Assembly (NCBI RefSeq): GCF_000006565.2
Contig: NC_031471.1
Span: 2,204,441-2,268,440 of the forward strand
Direction: 5' to 3'
Length of the DNA stretch: 64,000 nt
Source of the DNA: Toxoplasma gondii ME49
Lineage: Eukaryota; Apicomplexa; Conoidasida; Eucoccidiorida; Sarcocystidae
Numbering within the stretch: position 1 is the first letter of the stretch; every line of letters starts with the position of its first letter. The notes beneath the pieces were generated by a model. That model was not told where the DNA came from. It saw only the letters and a program-made list of their open reading frames with translations, and made no database searches. Made by a program: the position numbers and the translations under genes. Of the stretch, positions 13,410-27,190 are shown piece after piece.

Positions 13410-14141
13410 GAATGATCGGCCTGTATAGACATTTGCATGATCCACCAACACAACGCGAGAGAACCATCTAGTTTCTTAAGCAACTGTTATCGAGATGAGG
13501 GTCCGTTACTCCAAAAATCCCTTGCCGTACTGATTCGGTCTATCAAAAAAAAATTCGGCATCCTGGTAACTAAAGCAATACTGCGGGCACCCGTGGTTAA
13601 CGGCGTGTACCGCACCTTGGCTTCACAACTAGGTGCGGACTTACCCTTCAAATGATCCCAGGATGAATGCTGTCAGACACACGATGGCAGGTATTCCGCT
13701 ACCTGCCTTTCACAGGCAGCGTCGGACAAACCACTACCCTTACTTCGCTCCTCTACGGGCGAGCGATGATATACCATTCCCTCCCTAACACGCTACCAAA
13801 TGCTACCATATGAAACGCAAGGGTACAAAACAACCCTCCAGGATAAACCTGGAATTAACCCCTAACACTTGATATTGGAAATAAGACTTACACCTAGAGG
13901 ATCATGCCACAACCTGCGACCACGAATGCGAAGCATGTTCCTAGCCTATCCCCACTCAATTACTGTCGCAGTGCTGAGGCCTCCTAGCAATACCACAGTC
14001 TCTGTGGCACAACTACATTGCCGAACATACCAAGAACCGTTCCAGTCTTCCTACAAGGAGCTGTTTTAGTGAGACCCATCGCTGATTGTCTACCAGTCCT
14101 ATATACACTTCTACGGATGATAAGCAGGGCGAAAATGCATG
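13410..14141. other. Spacer before the 1.91 kb array; no gene
   Basis: No tandem repeat and no supported coding region. The part around 14030-14060 resembles 12350-12380 (GTTCCAGTCTTCCTAC box), so it belongs to the old satellite mosaic. Confidence 0.35.
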
Positions 14142-17100
14142 ACTACCCAGACGATTCCACCACCATCCCCGCGGATGCATCACACCCTGATTCTCCAGTA
14201 CATCTGGATTCCCAGCCGTTGCATACAAAGGGGACGCCCGGTACCCTGCAAGTCACGATAAATCCCTCACCACAGTTGTCACATCCGTGTCTCTTCCACC
14301 AGCAACCAACTGTTGCCTACGGCCTGTGTGCGGATGAGAAAAGGTGATCACATGGTGGAGACCAGACAATCGGACGCTGCCGACGCGCATCTCGAGTCCG
14401 AACCGACTTTCTCAGCACAGGCGAGCACAAGCCAGGACTCGACAGCGCCATGGGTACCTCTAGAGTCGCGCCACCAGTCTACGCGCCTGGCAAACTTAAA
14501 ACTCGTGTCAGTCGCCACGAAAGCGCGGTCATGTTGATGTTTCTATCTTTTTCTGCGTTGTGGACAACTCGCCGCGAATCATTATCCACGCACACAAAAA
14601 TCGCGTCTCCGAAGCACGCAAAACAACAGCCCTCCACGGAGACGTCACGTCACGCTCATCAGTGTACCAATGTCTGCCTCGCCTGACGCATTCCAACTCT
14701 GGATCGTAGCTGCACACAACCCACCAAAGAGAATCGATACAGAATTGCAGCGCCCGCAAACGTGCAGAACCTCGGGAGCCCACGGCATACACACCAAACT
14801 CAGACATGTGAAATACGTAGGATGTTTCCAGGTGACACTACGATCAGTCACATCAAACAAAGCTCCGACATACCAGTCACCGACTCCTGCTACACCCACT
14901 GGGCATCGACGCCACAAAAGTCAAGAGGTACAGAGATTCACCGAAGTCCAACGCGCTAGACGAAACTCATGAAGCTGCCCACTGTATTTGGCCTTCGACT
15001 GTGGCCACCACATAACTCCTCCGAAGAACTGGCAATCCGCACAAGATCCCAGCTCGCTTGATGTACCCTATGATGTACTAGGTGTCGTCCAACGCTTGAC
15101 TAGGTGCAGCCCAGCGCTGAGTGCANNNNNNNNNNNNNNNNNNNNCCGCTTCAACGCCTTGTCGACGATAGCGTGACGTGTTCCACTTTCTGATCCGAAT
15201 GCTATCATTCGTCAGTCTCACTGCTCATAAAACCACGGTCATCCCTGGAATGGTGTCATTCGCAAGCACGTCCAGCATCGACTACAACATATATCCATGG
15301 CTACCCAGACGGTTCCACCACCATCCCCGCGGATGCATCACACCCTGATTCTCCAGTACATCTGGATTCCCAGCCGTTGCATACAAAGGGGACGCCCGGT
15401 ACCCTGCAAGTCACGATAAATCCCTCACCACAGTTGTCACATCCGTGTCTCTTCCACCAGCAACCAACTGTTGCCTACGGCCTGTGTGCGGATGAGAAAA
15501 GGTGATCACATGGTGGAGACCAGACAATCGGACGCTGCCGACGCGCATCTCGAGTCCGAACCGACTTTCTCAGCACAGGCGAGCACAAGCCAGGACTCGA
15601 CAGCGCCATGGGTACCTCTAGAGTCGCGCCACCAGTCTACGCGCCTGGCAAACTTAAAACTCGTGTCAGTCGCCACGAAAGCGCGGTCATGTTGATGTTT
15701 CTATCTTTTTCTGCGTTGTGGACAACTCGCCGCGAATCATTATCCACGCACACAAAAATCGCGTCTCCGAAGCACGCAAAACAACAGCCCTCCACGGAGA
15801 CGTCACGTCACGCTCATCAGTGTACCAATGTCTGCCTCGCCTGACGCATTCCAACTCTGGATCGTAGCTGCACACAACCCACCAAAGAGAATCGATACAG
15901 AATTGCAGCGCCCGCAAACGTGCAGAACCTCGGGAGCCCACGGCATACACACCAAACTCAGACATGTGAAATACGTAGGATGTTTCCAGGTGACACTACG
16001 ATCAGTCACATCAAACAAAGCTCCGACATACCAGTCACCGACTCCTGCTACACCCACTGGGCATCGACGCCACAAAAGTCAAGAGGTACAGAGATTCACC
16101 GAAGTCCAACGCGCTAGACGAAACTCATGAAGCTGCCCACTGTATTTGGCCTTCGACTGTGGCCACCACATAACTCTTCCGAAGAACTGGCCAATCCGCA
16201 CAAGATTCCCAGCTCGCTTGATGTACCCTATGATGTACTAGGTGTCGTCCAACGCTTGACTAGGTGCAGCCCAGCGCTGAGTGCATGCCGCATGATCTGC
16301 GGATGGGCAGAAACCCACGACCGGCGATCTGGGCAGAACGGTCCTTTGCAGTCAAAACGGGAAATATGACCCTCCGTACTGCTTTATACTGTGCAGTCGT
16401 TCATCAAAAGGTACAGCAAACGATGCAAGCCGCTGCTCTGCACCTCTGTCTGCAAGGCATAAGGTCCTTCAGATGCATGCCATCGCCAAGTATTCAAATC
16501 TTATTACCCCTAACCTCAGTTCAACAGCACCCTAAGTCCTTTAGGAACTTCCAAATACTGACACACGACGGTCCTCCCTCTATCTGCCTACAGATCGACT
16601 ACTACAGCCAAGCGAGATGTAAATGTGGATGGCATTCATGCCGAAGTGTCCTACATCCGATTTCTGCCAACGGGACACAACTCAGCCGCTCAGAAAAACA
16701 ATTGACATCCCAGATTCCACATCAGCGTGCGAGCCGACCAAATCCAGCAGACTCTCCCAAGCACCCAGGTCACTCAGGTGACCCATAAACCAAAACAATC
16801 TATATTCATCTTCAAGCGAAGTGCCGAGCTCTTCTGGCAACCCCGCTGCCTCTAGTCGTCCACCAGCCAATCTCTTCGCTTCTGTTCTGCGAACCCCATT
16901 ATCGGCCGCTGGGCATGAGGGAGACAAAAATAAGGCACGCGTTCGACATTGAAAGTCCCATCACATCAACACAGTAATACCATTTCCGCCAGCAGTGGCC
17001 GTCCCGGCCCTCCATTAACGTAGCGCCGTGAGATAGTACGCATGATCGACGCATACCGCTTCAACGCCTTGTCGACGATAGCGTGACGTTTTCCACTTTC

Positions 17101-19565
17101 TGATCCGAATGCTATCATTCGTCAGTCTCACTGCTCATAAAACCACGGTCATCCCTGGAATGGTGTCATTCGCAAGCACGTCCAGCATCGACTACAACAT
17201 ATATCCATGGCTACCCAGACGGTTCCACCACCATCCCCGCGGATGCATCACACCCTGATTCTCCAGTACATCTGGATTCCCAGCCGTCGCATACAAAGGG
17301 GACGCCCGGTACCCTGCAAGTCACGATAAATCCCTCACCACAGTTGTCACATCCGTGTCTCTTCCACCAGCAACCAACTGTTGCCTACGGCCTGTGTGCG
17401 GATGAGAAAAGGTGATCACATGGTGGAGACCAGACAATCGGACGCTGCCGACGCGCATCTCGAGTCCGAACCGACTTTCTCAGCACAGGCGAGCACAAGC
17501 CAGGACTCGACAGCGCCATGGGTACCTCTAGAGTCGCGCCACCAGTCTACGCGCCTGGCAAACGTAAAACTCGTGTCAGTCGCCACGAAAGCGCGGTCAT
17601 GTTGATGTTTCTATCTTTTTCTGCGTTGTGGACAACTCGCCGCGAATCATTATCCACGCACACAAAAATCGCGTCTCCGAAGCACGCAAAACAACAGCCC
17701 TCCACGGAGACGTTACGTCACGCTCATCAGTGTACCAATGTCTGCCTCGCCTGACGCATTCCAACTCTGGATCGTAGCTGCACACAACCCACCAAAGAGA
17801 ATCGATACAGAATTGCAGCGCCCGCAAACGTGCAGAACCTCGGGAGCCCACGGCATACACACCAAACTCAGACATGTGAAATACGTAGGATGTTTCCAGG
17901 TGACACTACGATCAGTCACATCAAACAAAGCTCCGACATACCAGTCACCGACTCCTGCTACACCCACTGGGCATCGACGCCACAAAAGTCAAGAGGTACA
18001 GAGATTCACCGAAGTCCAACGCGCTAGACGAAACTCATGAAGCTGCCCACTGTATTTGGCCTTCGACTGTGGCCACCACATAACTCCTCCGAAGAATTGG
18101 CCAATCCGCACAAGATTCCCAGCTCGCTTGATGTACCCTATGATGTACTAGGTGTCGTCCAACTCTTGACCAGGCGCAGCCAAGCGATGAGTGCAAATCA
18201 GTGTACTTGTGGATAAGCGAGACTTCAGCATGCAAGCTGTAGAGGATCCTGCTGATGGTCGATTGCGGGGAACGTGTGTTTTGTACCTGCTCGTGCTGCA
18301 AAATCGTGGCACCAGAGTACCGGTCATCACACTGAACGGCGTTCTCTTCAACCACTCACACACAGCTCCGAGGATCACATGCATTCCCTTGCAAAGAACT
18401 CACGACGCGCCTGCTTCTACCTGCGCAGCAGCAGAGGACTCAGCCTGTCGCTACATTCCACATACTGAGACACGACGACCAGTTCTCTCACGTGCCACCG
18501 CTCAACTCCTCAGCGATAATATAAAGACAACCTGTTGCGGGCGACCATGCCGCTGTGCCCTACTTCCAATCTCTGGAAACGCACATTACCCAGCCGCTCA
18601 GAAAAACAATTGACATCCCAGATTCCACATCAGCGTGCGAGCCGACCAAATCCAGCAGACTCTCCCAAGCACCCAGGTCACTCAGGTGACCCATAAACCA
18701 AAACAATCTATATTCATCTTCAAGCGAAGTGCCGAGCTCTTCTGGCAACCCCGCTGCCTCTAGTCGTCCACCAGCCAATCTCTTCGCTTCTGTTCTGCGA
18801 ACCCCATTATCGGCCGCTGGGCATGAGGGAGACAAAAATAAGGCACGCGTTCGACATTGAAAGTCTCATCACATCAACACAGTAATACCATTTCCGCCAG
18901 CAGTGGCCGTCCCGGCCCTCCATTAACGTAGCGCCGTGAGATAGTGCGCATGATCGACGCATACCGCTTCAACGCCTTGTCGACGATAGCGTGACGTTTT
19001 CCACTTTCTGATCCGAATGCTATCATTCGTCAGTCTCACTGCTCATAAAACCACGATCATCCCTGGAATGGTGTCATTCGCAAGCACGTCCAGCATCGAC
19101 TACAACATATATCCATGGCTACCCAGACGGTTCCACCACCATCCCCGCGGATGCATCACACCCTGATTCTCCAGTACATCTGGATTCCCAGCCGTCGCAT
19201 ACAAAGGGGACGCCCGGTACCCTGCAAGTCACGATAAATCCCTCACCACAGTTGTCACATCCGTGTCTCTTCCACCAGCAACCAACTGTTGCCTACGGCC
19301 TGTGTGCGGATGAGAAAAGGTGATCACATGGTGGAGACCAGACAATCGGACGCTGCCGACGCGCATCTCGAGTCCGAACCGACTTTCTCAGCACAGGCGA
19401 GCACAAGCCAGGACTCGACAGCGCCGTGGGTACCTCTAGAGTCGCGCCACCAGTCTACGCGCCTGGCAAACTTAAAACTCGTGTCAGTCGCCACGAAAGC
19501 GCGGTCATGTTGATGTTTCTATCTTTTTCTGCGTTGTGGACAACTCGCCGCGAATCACTATCCAA
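14142..19565. repeat. Tandem array of a 1.91 kb unit, about 3.2 copies plus a collapsed part
   Basis: Unit starts, marked by a CTACCCAGACG box followed by CCACCACCATCCCCGCGGATG, fall at about 14142, 15300, 17210 and 19118. The last two periods are 1910 and 1908 bases. The first is only 1158 because of the 20-N gap at 15126. The fourth copy is truncated near 19565. Unit internals are nearly identical, except that 16286-16682 (copy 2) and 18195-18592 (copy 3) are only distantly similar to each other although equal in length. Repeated ORFs of 60-100 codons on both strands, identical in each copy, are not considered genes. Confidence 0.95.
15126..15145. other. Assembly gap (20 N) inside the 1.91 kb array
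   Basis: Twenty N characters. The base before the gap corresponds to 16283 in the next copy and the base after it corresponds to 17056, so about 772 bases of the unit are missing and the gap length is a placeholder. Confidence 0.98.
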
Positions 19566-22500
19566 GCCCGCGCACAGCGATTTGCACGGAAACAAAAGAC
19601 AAACCTTGGAATGGCGCATCGGGCCAACAATGTGGATGCACCAGGGGACAGGACCAGTGCACAAATTGGTGGGGCATGCTTTGACGAGGGTATCGCTGAC
19701 ACCGTCAGGAAATTGTGTCAACAGGGTCGGAACCCCACTGAGGAATCCTAAGATAACAAAACGAACAGGTCGACAACATGGGAAGGGCGCTTCTACAGGT
19801 CACTGAGACCAACCGCCTAACATATTGCTATCTAACGATCAGCTCCAGTATCGATGTGCTAGCACAAAAAGGACAGAATTCGCTACAGATAGGTACCGCC
19901 GAGAATCATTGATAACACCATTCAGCACTCCACACGAATTTGGGCGAGGTCGTTCTTTGCCATGTTTCCAACAGGTTAGGGCTTCCTCAGTGAGTCTTCT
20001 CAATCAGTAGTAGCTTATTCGTAGTCGGGCTGCACTTCGTGAATACGCGATCCTGCAGGCCATCCGTGAACGTAGCTTCCATAATCGGGGCCTAGCACCC
20101 TATTGATACTGTTATTCTGGCCACAACCCCTCCCTGCGTACCTGCGCAGCCTGCAAAGATGACGCGCGATCACTGGAAAGGGGATCCGGCGCCATTTACG
20201 TCACGCCCCATATACAGCCTCCCCCTGATAAGCAGCGAGGATTTACTTTACACACGCCTCATCCCCGCCTCTGAACCAGTGAAAGAACAGTGCAACCTCT
20301 GCTTCGAGACCCCCATTTGAGAAAACGTGATTTGACCTCGCCATCACGCAACTGATCCAATAACACAAGGAAGCACACATCAGCGGGCTCTTGCCACCAA
20401 GCCGCGGTGTCCCTACTGCCATTTTCTGCAGAACAATGCGGTACCAACCCGCTGCCAAACAGCAGATGCCATCCTGCTATTCAGTCCGCCGTAAGCAGGG
20501 GGCGAGACGCCCCACAAGCCAAGGATTTTTCCACGGTTCGCCATCCGGGTGGATCCGGCAACACGTGTACCCATGGGAGCTGATCCCTTCTGCATGCAGT
20601 TGCCTTCGGTGCGTCAAACAACCACTGAGTCGTTGCCACGCGGCACTGTCAATCATTGCCGGTTGGAAACCCGCCAGTCCACGTCCTGGCCGTCGCTGCA
20701 ACTCCTGCATATTCACTACTATGTATGGTCCCAGCCCCGTCGCATATCTACAAGCCTCGGCGACCCGGACCCCAACTCTGCCTCCTGCATCATGTCACCG
20801 CGATGACACTGCTTGCAGTCGTTGCCTACAGCCTGTGCGGAGAAGCAACAAGGCCTTGAGAGTGCATGGTCAGGTCAGGAAAAACCGCAACCTCGCAATG
20901 CAATCTCATGTCACAAACAATGGCTAGGTCCTGTAGACGCCAGTGCCACAGGGACCCCAAGCGATTTGTCCACATGCCACACGAATCGCATACGTCAAAG
21001 TCCACCCAGTGTCCACGGGGAAACGGCCACGTGTGGATCATCGCGAACGGACACGGTGGACGTAGCTCCAGTAAAGTAAGGTCTAACAACATCTGCCGCC
21101 TCAGCTATCGTCACAGCAAAAGAACCCTCGTACACCATCGTGCGCAAGAAACCTGGCTTGCCCGGTAGCAATTTCTACCTATGCCAACGCTCGACGGCGT
21201 CGGGAGGTAAAAACGCAGGCACGAACGATACAGGGTTGTCTGGGAAACAAGAACACTATGTTGGGAAGATACCTGAGACATCGAGAATATTCACAACAGC
21301 GAGTGGCAGAGTGTGCAGGCGGGAACATACAGCAGGCGGCGAATGCCAGCTGCCATCTTCACCACACCAGCGACGGTTCCTCGACATCTCTTCTGTGCCA
21401 CCATTTACTGAAAACCCTCTGCAACGAATAGCAAATGCCAAAACAGACTGGAAAATCCAAAGCCCACAACTCAGTTGGATATCGAAGACGAGACTACGTC
21501 TCATTGTTCGAACCGGTTTGGGCTCAAGCGTAAAACTCGAAGATATTTCCATGTGGCTCGCTTATTGCCAAGAGAAAGACAGTGAACGATCGGGCTCAAC
21601 TAAGCCGAGGGTGCGCAACAGATCATTTGTGCGTCCTGCAATTGTCCAGATGTTTGATTTGATACTGTCCCGGCTACGTCTTACCGGAGCAACATGTCTA
21701 TGCGTACTTGTCGAAGCTGAATAGAGTTGAGGCATGGCTTCACAAGAAGATTAGTCCATACGATTGTTGGCCACCACCGATTTGGCCGTTTCCCCGCCAG
21801 ATTTGTGCCCTCACCAGCACCTCAAAACTTCCGACGACCTATCCGCGCAGGGGCATCAGCGGGCCCTGCATTGAATCCACATACACTGGCACACAGCCTC
21901 TCTCCCCCTCTACTCAACCAGAGCGATGACACAGAAATTATCTGTCACTCGCTGCTTTCCATGCAGTCGCGACCCGACAGTTCCTTCGTCAAAGCAAAGC
22001 ACAACTGCAAGACAGTAATCCGAACAATGGACACCAAGCAGGTGTGCCTTCACCCGTGCACAGATGGCAGGTCGTCCACACGCCGAGGCTCCCGTGGTTC
22101 ACCAGGCTGGTGAGTGCCGGATTGCCCAAACCCAGTGCGCCGTACCCTCCCAGAATCACGTTGCCTTCTGCACATTAGAACATGCAGTTTTAACCCTTCC
22201 CGGAATCATACTCTACCTGCTTGTGGCTTGGCGTCAAGGCCAGTCGACCTCCGACACACAAGCAGCCAAGGGACGACAGCCACATCAACGAGTTCCGCTC
22301 AGCGGCTGTGGTACTCTGCCTCGCTCTAAACCATGCATTGGCTACGATCCAAAGCCCACGACTTGCACGCTCTCCGTCCAAACCCGCTGACCGCCGCTAG
22401 GACTAGCTGTGGTTCTGTATTTTTTCCATTGACGGATTGCCATCACTAACACGGAGAAACAACACACCGCATATCGAACATATTCTGAATAGAAACCTGA

Positions 22501-22950
22501 AGCTTCGCTTAAACGTGCAAAAAACGCTTGTTTTCCAATATGAATATAGTACCAAGGTGGCGGACCTGCAACTCATCGCGGCTCCACCATCCTTCATTTC
22601 AACCTCCCATCAGCTTCCTTCCTCACCTTTAACAAGCAACTGGCAATTCACAGGCCCTTAATGACGACCCACGCCCGCAGCTGAAACCATGGAGAGCCAA
22701 CCTACTCTCGCCGATATATCTGCCGCCCTGTGGACAGGCGCGTACCAACGCTCAGCTCGCCCAGATCTCGCTGCTTCTTCCTCCCTTACTCTCTGCGCCT
22801 GCACATGCACACCCGTACCGCAGAAGCACCTGTGAATAACACTCAGGGGAGCAAATAATACCCGTTCCTGTATCTACACACAGATTGACATACCCTCCTG
22901 AAACAGGCATTTGAGCCGCCACGCCCAGCAGATCGTCTGCAATTGTAACC
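19566..22950. repeat. Diverged satellite monomers
   Basis: No near-identical tandem copies. Conserved boxes betray old monomers: CCGCGGTGTCCCTACTGCC near 20400, CCTACAGCCTGTGCGGA near 20825, and related C/A-rich stretches. ORFs of 178 codons (20391-20927, +) and 194 codons (21140-21724, +) are long for chance, but they lie in low-stop A/C-rich DNA, contain no recognisable domain and are left uncalled. Confidence 0.5.
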
Positions 22951-23589
22951 GGGTGCCACCTGATCTCCGACTCCGGCAGTGTTGACTCTATTTCCTCATA
23001 TCGGACGTCCAATGCCTCATCCGAAATCATCTCACCGCGATGGTTCTATCATCAGTAGTCTCTACATCGTACGTTGTTTGTGTCGAAGCACAAAGCACAC
23101 CCACTCGTCTCCGCTTACGGCCGGCACCTGGGCATGCACAACAGGAGTTCAACACCACTCGTCAGTGACACACACTCGACGTCTCCTTCGGTCCTGATGT
23201 ACAAACAGACTGCCACACCCTCCCGAACGGCATGGCGCCGCTACACGCAGCACGTCATATATTCTGGACCGAATACAACTAAACAACCGGCTCGAGAAGA
23301 GGTTATCGTATTCACAGGAGCGGACAGTCTCTCTGACACAAGCCGAAAACACATCGTCGCGCATCCTCCGCTACCTGAGGTCTTCACATGAAATGATTAT
23401 TGCGTCGAAGCTCACAAACACACCCGCTCGTCTGTGCCTACCTTCGGGGTCTGACCACGCGCACCATTGCCACATAAGAAGCTGAAAATGATGCTCAGTC
23501 GACAACGTCTCGCCCGGTCCTCGACATACACGCAGACTCTCTCACCCTTATCATACGCATTCACGACGTCACACAGAGCACTCTGTAAC

Positions 23590-26500
23590 ACATCTCGATT
23601 GAGAGCGAGCCGATCTACAAACATAACGCGCATTCGTGTGCGTCCCCACCCTGGACACACACTGCCCCTGACGCCAGCCGAAAACATTCTATCACGGAGA
23701 CTCCACTTCCCGTGGTCACTACATGGTGCGATAATTGCCTCCAACCAAGAAACATTCCTGTTCCTTCTCTCGTACTTCCGGCTTCTACACAGGAGTAAAC
23801 ACGCCACACAACAACTAGTCAATGACAACAGTCAACCACTCTCCACCAGGTCCTATGTGTATACACGCAGACTGTCATAACATACCCAACCGTGTGGCGC
23901 CGTCAAATGCAGCAAGTCGCAGATTCGAGAACGAACTCAGTCGCACCTCTGGTTCGAGAAAAAGTTGGCGTATTTGCAGGCGCGGACGCAGTTTCTCTCA
24001 CACAAGCCGGAAACCCATCATTGCGTCGCCTCCACCACCAGTAGTCTCTGCATGGACTGACATCCGCGTCGAAACACAAAACACGCCCCTTCGTCATCTC
24101 TTACCGGCTCCTGTGCAGCAGCGACCAGGCCCAAACACACCACTAGGTAATGTCACACCGCCGACCACGTCTGACCCGATCCTGCATGAACACGCTAACA
24201 GTAACTCTTGTCCTACACGAATGTCGCCGCCCGACGCAGCACAAAGCATACGCTCGCGACCGACAACGAGCCGATCTCCGAATCTAACGAGCACTCGTGT
24301 GCGTCCCCACCCTGGACACACACTGCCCCTGACGCCAGCCGAAAACGTTCTATCGCGGAGACTCCACTTCCCGTGGTCACTACATGGTGCGATAATTGCC
24401 TCCAACCAAGAAACATTCCTGTTCCTTCTCTCGTACTTCCGGCTTCTACACAGGAGTAAACACGCCACACAACAACTAGTCAATGACAACGGTCAACCAC
24501 TCCCCACCAGGTCCTATGTGTATACACGCAGACTGTCATAACATACCCAACCGTGTGGCACCGTCATATGCAGCAAGTCGCAGATTCGAGAACGAACTCA
24601 GTCACACCTCTGGTTCGAGAAAAAGTTGGCGTATTTGCAGGCGCGGACGCAGTTTCTCTCACACAAGCCGGAAACCCATCATTGCGTCGCCTCCACCACC
24701 AGTAGTCTCTGCATGGACTGACATCCGCGTCGAAACACAAAACACGCCCCTTCGTCATCTCTCACCTTCTTCTCCTGTACAGCAGCGACCAGGCCCAAAC
24801 ACACCACTAGGTAATGTCACACCGCCGACCACGTCTGACCCGATCCTGCATGAACACGCTAACAGTAACTCTTGTCCGACACGAATGTCGCCGCCAGACG
24901 CAGCACAAAGCATACGCTCGCGACCGACAACGAGCCAATCTCCGAATCTAACGAACATTCGTGTGCGTCCCCACCCTGGACACACACTGCCCCTGACGCC
25001 AGCCGAAAACGTTCTATCGCGGAGACTCCACTTCCCGTGGTCACTACATGGTGCGATAATTGCCTCCAACCAAGAAACATTCCTGTTCCTTCTCTCGTAC
25101 TTCCGGCTTCTACACAGGAGTAAACACGCCACACAACAACTAGTCAATGACAACAGTCAACCACTCCCCACCAGGTCCTATGTGTATACACGCAGACTGT
25201 CATAACATACCCAACCGTGTGGCGCCGTCAAATGCAGCAAGTCGCAGATTCGAGAACGAACTCAGTCACACCTCTGGTTCGAGAAAAAGTTGGCGTGTTT
25301 GCAGGCGCGGACGCAGTTTCTCTCACACAAGCCGGAAACCCATCATTGCGTCGCCTCCACCACCAGTAGTCTCTGCATGGACTGACATCCGCGTCGAAAC
25401 ACAAAACACGCCCCTTCGTCATCTCTCACCTTCTCCTGTGCAGCAGCGACCAGGCCCAAACACACCACTAGGTAATGTCACACCGCCGACCACGTCTGAC
25501 CCGATCCTGCATGAACACGCTAACAGTAACTCTTGTCCTACACGAATGTCGCCGCCCGACGCAGCACAAAGCATACGCTCGCGACCGACAACCAGCCAAT
25601 CTCCGAATCTAACGAGCGCTCGTGTCTGCCCCCACCCTGGACACACACTGCCCCTGACGCCAGCCGAAAACATTCTATCGCGGAGACTCCACTTCCCGTG
25701 GTCACTACATGGTGCGATAATTGCCTCCAACCAAGAAACATTCCTGTTCCTTCTCTCGTACTTCCGGCTTCTACACAGGAGTAAACACGCCACACAACAA
25801 CTAGTCAATGACAACAGTCAACCACTCTCCACCAGGTCCTATGTGTATACACGCAGACTGTCATAACATACCCAACCGTGTGGCGCCGTCAAATGCAGCA
25901 AGTCGCAGATTCGAGAACGAACTCAGTCGCACCTCTGGTTCGAGAAAAAGTTGGCGTATTTGCAGGCGCGGACGCAGTTTCTCTCACACAAGCCGGAAAC
26001 CCATCATTGCGTCGCCTCCACCACCAGTAGTCTCTGCATGGACTGACATCCGCGTCGAAACACAAAACACGCCCGTTCGTCATCTCTCACCTTCTTCTCC
26101 TGTACAGCAGCGACCAGGCCCAAACACACCACTAGGTAATGTCACACCGCCGACCACGTCTGACCCGATCCTGCATGAACACGCTAACAGTAACTCTTGT
26201 CCGACACGAATGTCGCCGCCAGACGCAGCACAAAGCATACGCTCGCGACCGACAACGAGCCGATCTCCGAATCTAACGAGCACTTGTGTGCGTCCCCACC
26301 CTGGACACACACTGCCCCTGACGCCAGCCGAAAACGTTCTATCGCGGAGACTCCACTTCCCGTGGTCACTACATGGTGCGATAATTGCCTCCAACCAAGA
26401 AACATTCCTGTTCCTTCTCTCGTACTTCCGGCTTCTACACAGGAGTAAACACGCCACACAACAACTAGTCAATGACAACAGTCAACCACTCCCAACCAGG

Positions 26501-26910
26501 TCCTATGCGTATACACGCAGACTGTCATAACATACCCAACCGTGTGGCGCCGTCAAATGCAGCAAGTCGCAGATTCGAGAACGAACTCAGTCGCACCTCT
26601 GGTTCGAGAAAAAGTTGGCGTATTTGCAGGCGCGGACGCAGTTTCTCTCACACAAGCCGGACACCCATCATTGCGTCGCCTCCACCACCAGTAGTCTCTG
26701 CATGGTCTGACATCCGCGTCGAAACACAAAACACGCCCGTTCGTCGTCTCTCGCGTTCTCCTGTGCAGCAGCGACCAGGCCCAAACACACCACTAGGTAA
26801 TATCACAGTGCCGACCACGTCTGACCTGATCCTGCATGAACACGCTAACAGTAACTCTTGTCCGACACGAATGTCTCCGCCATACCCAGCACATGCATAT
26901 ATTCGCGACC
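23590..26910. repeat. Higher-order tandem repeat, 661/664 bp dimer, about five copies
   Basis: Landmarks such as the ATGACAACAGTCAACCACTC box lie at 23822, 24483, 25147, 25808 and 26472, giving periods of 661, 664, 661 and 664. The 3-base difference is one extra TCT in the second and fourth units. Each unit contains two diverged ~330-base monomers (A near 23985, B near 24315), so the array is a homogenised A-B dimer. A + strand ORF of 239-240 codons from a true ATG recurs in four units and is longer than the unit, so successive ORFs overlap by about 59 bases in different frames. I treat these as non-coding. Confidence 0.95.
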
Positions 26911-27190
26911 GACAGCAACCGGATCTGACTGTAGCAAAGCATTGTCCTCGTGCTGGATACCCCCGATATCGCGGATAGTGTCTCCAATGAATGTAGTCTC
27001 TTCATAGTGGTTTCAGCGTCGAATTTCAAAAATGCTGTTGTTCCTGATTGCGCACTTTCGGTGCCTGGACATTCCCGGTCATACCGCAAAGTCGCCTGCG
27101 ATTCAGAAGGAAGTACGCAAGCTTCATGTGTCCCTCTATATACACTGACACCAATAGCTCACCAAAACGTGTGGCGCAGCGACACACAGC

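Noticed and set aside
14313..19806. Recurring ORFs of 74, 78, 92, 90 and 100 codons in the 1.91 kb array as a gene family
   Set aside because: They are open on both strands at the same places, overlap each other, have no domain, and simply follow the DNA copies. No sign of codon-level selection is visible.
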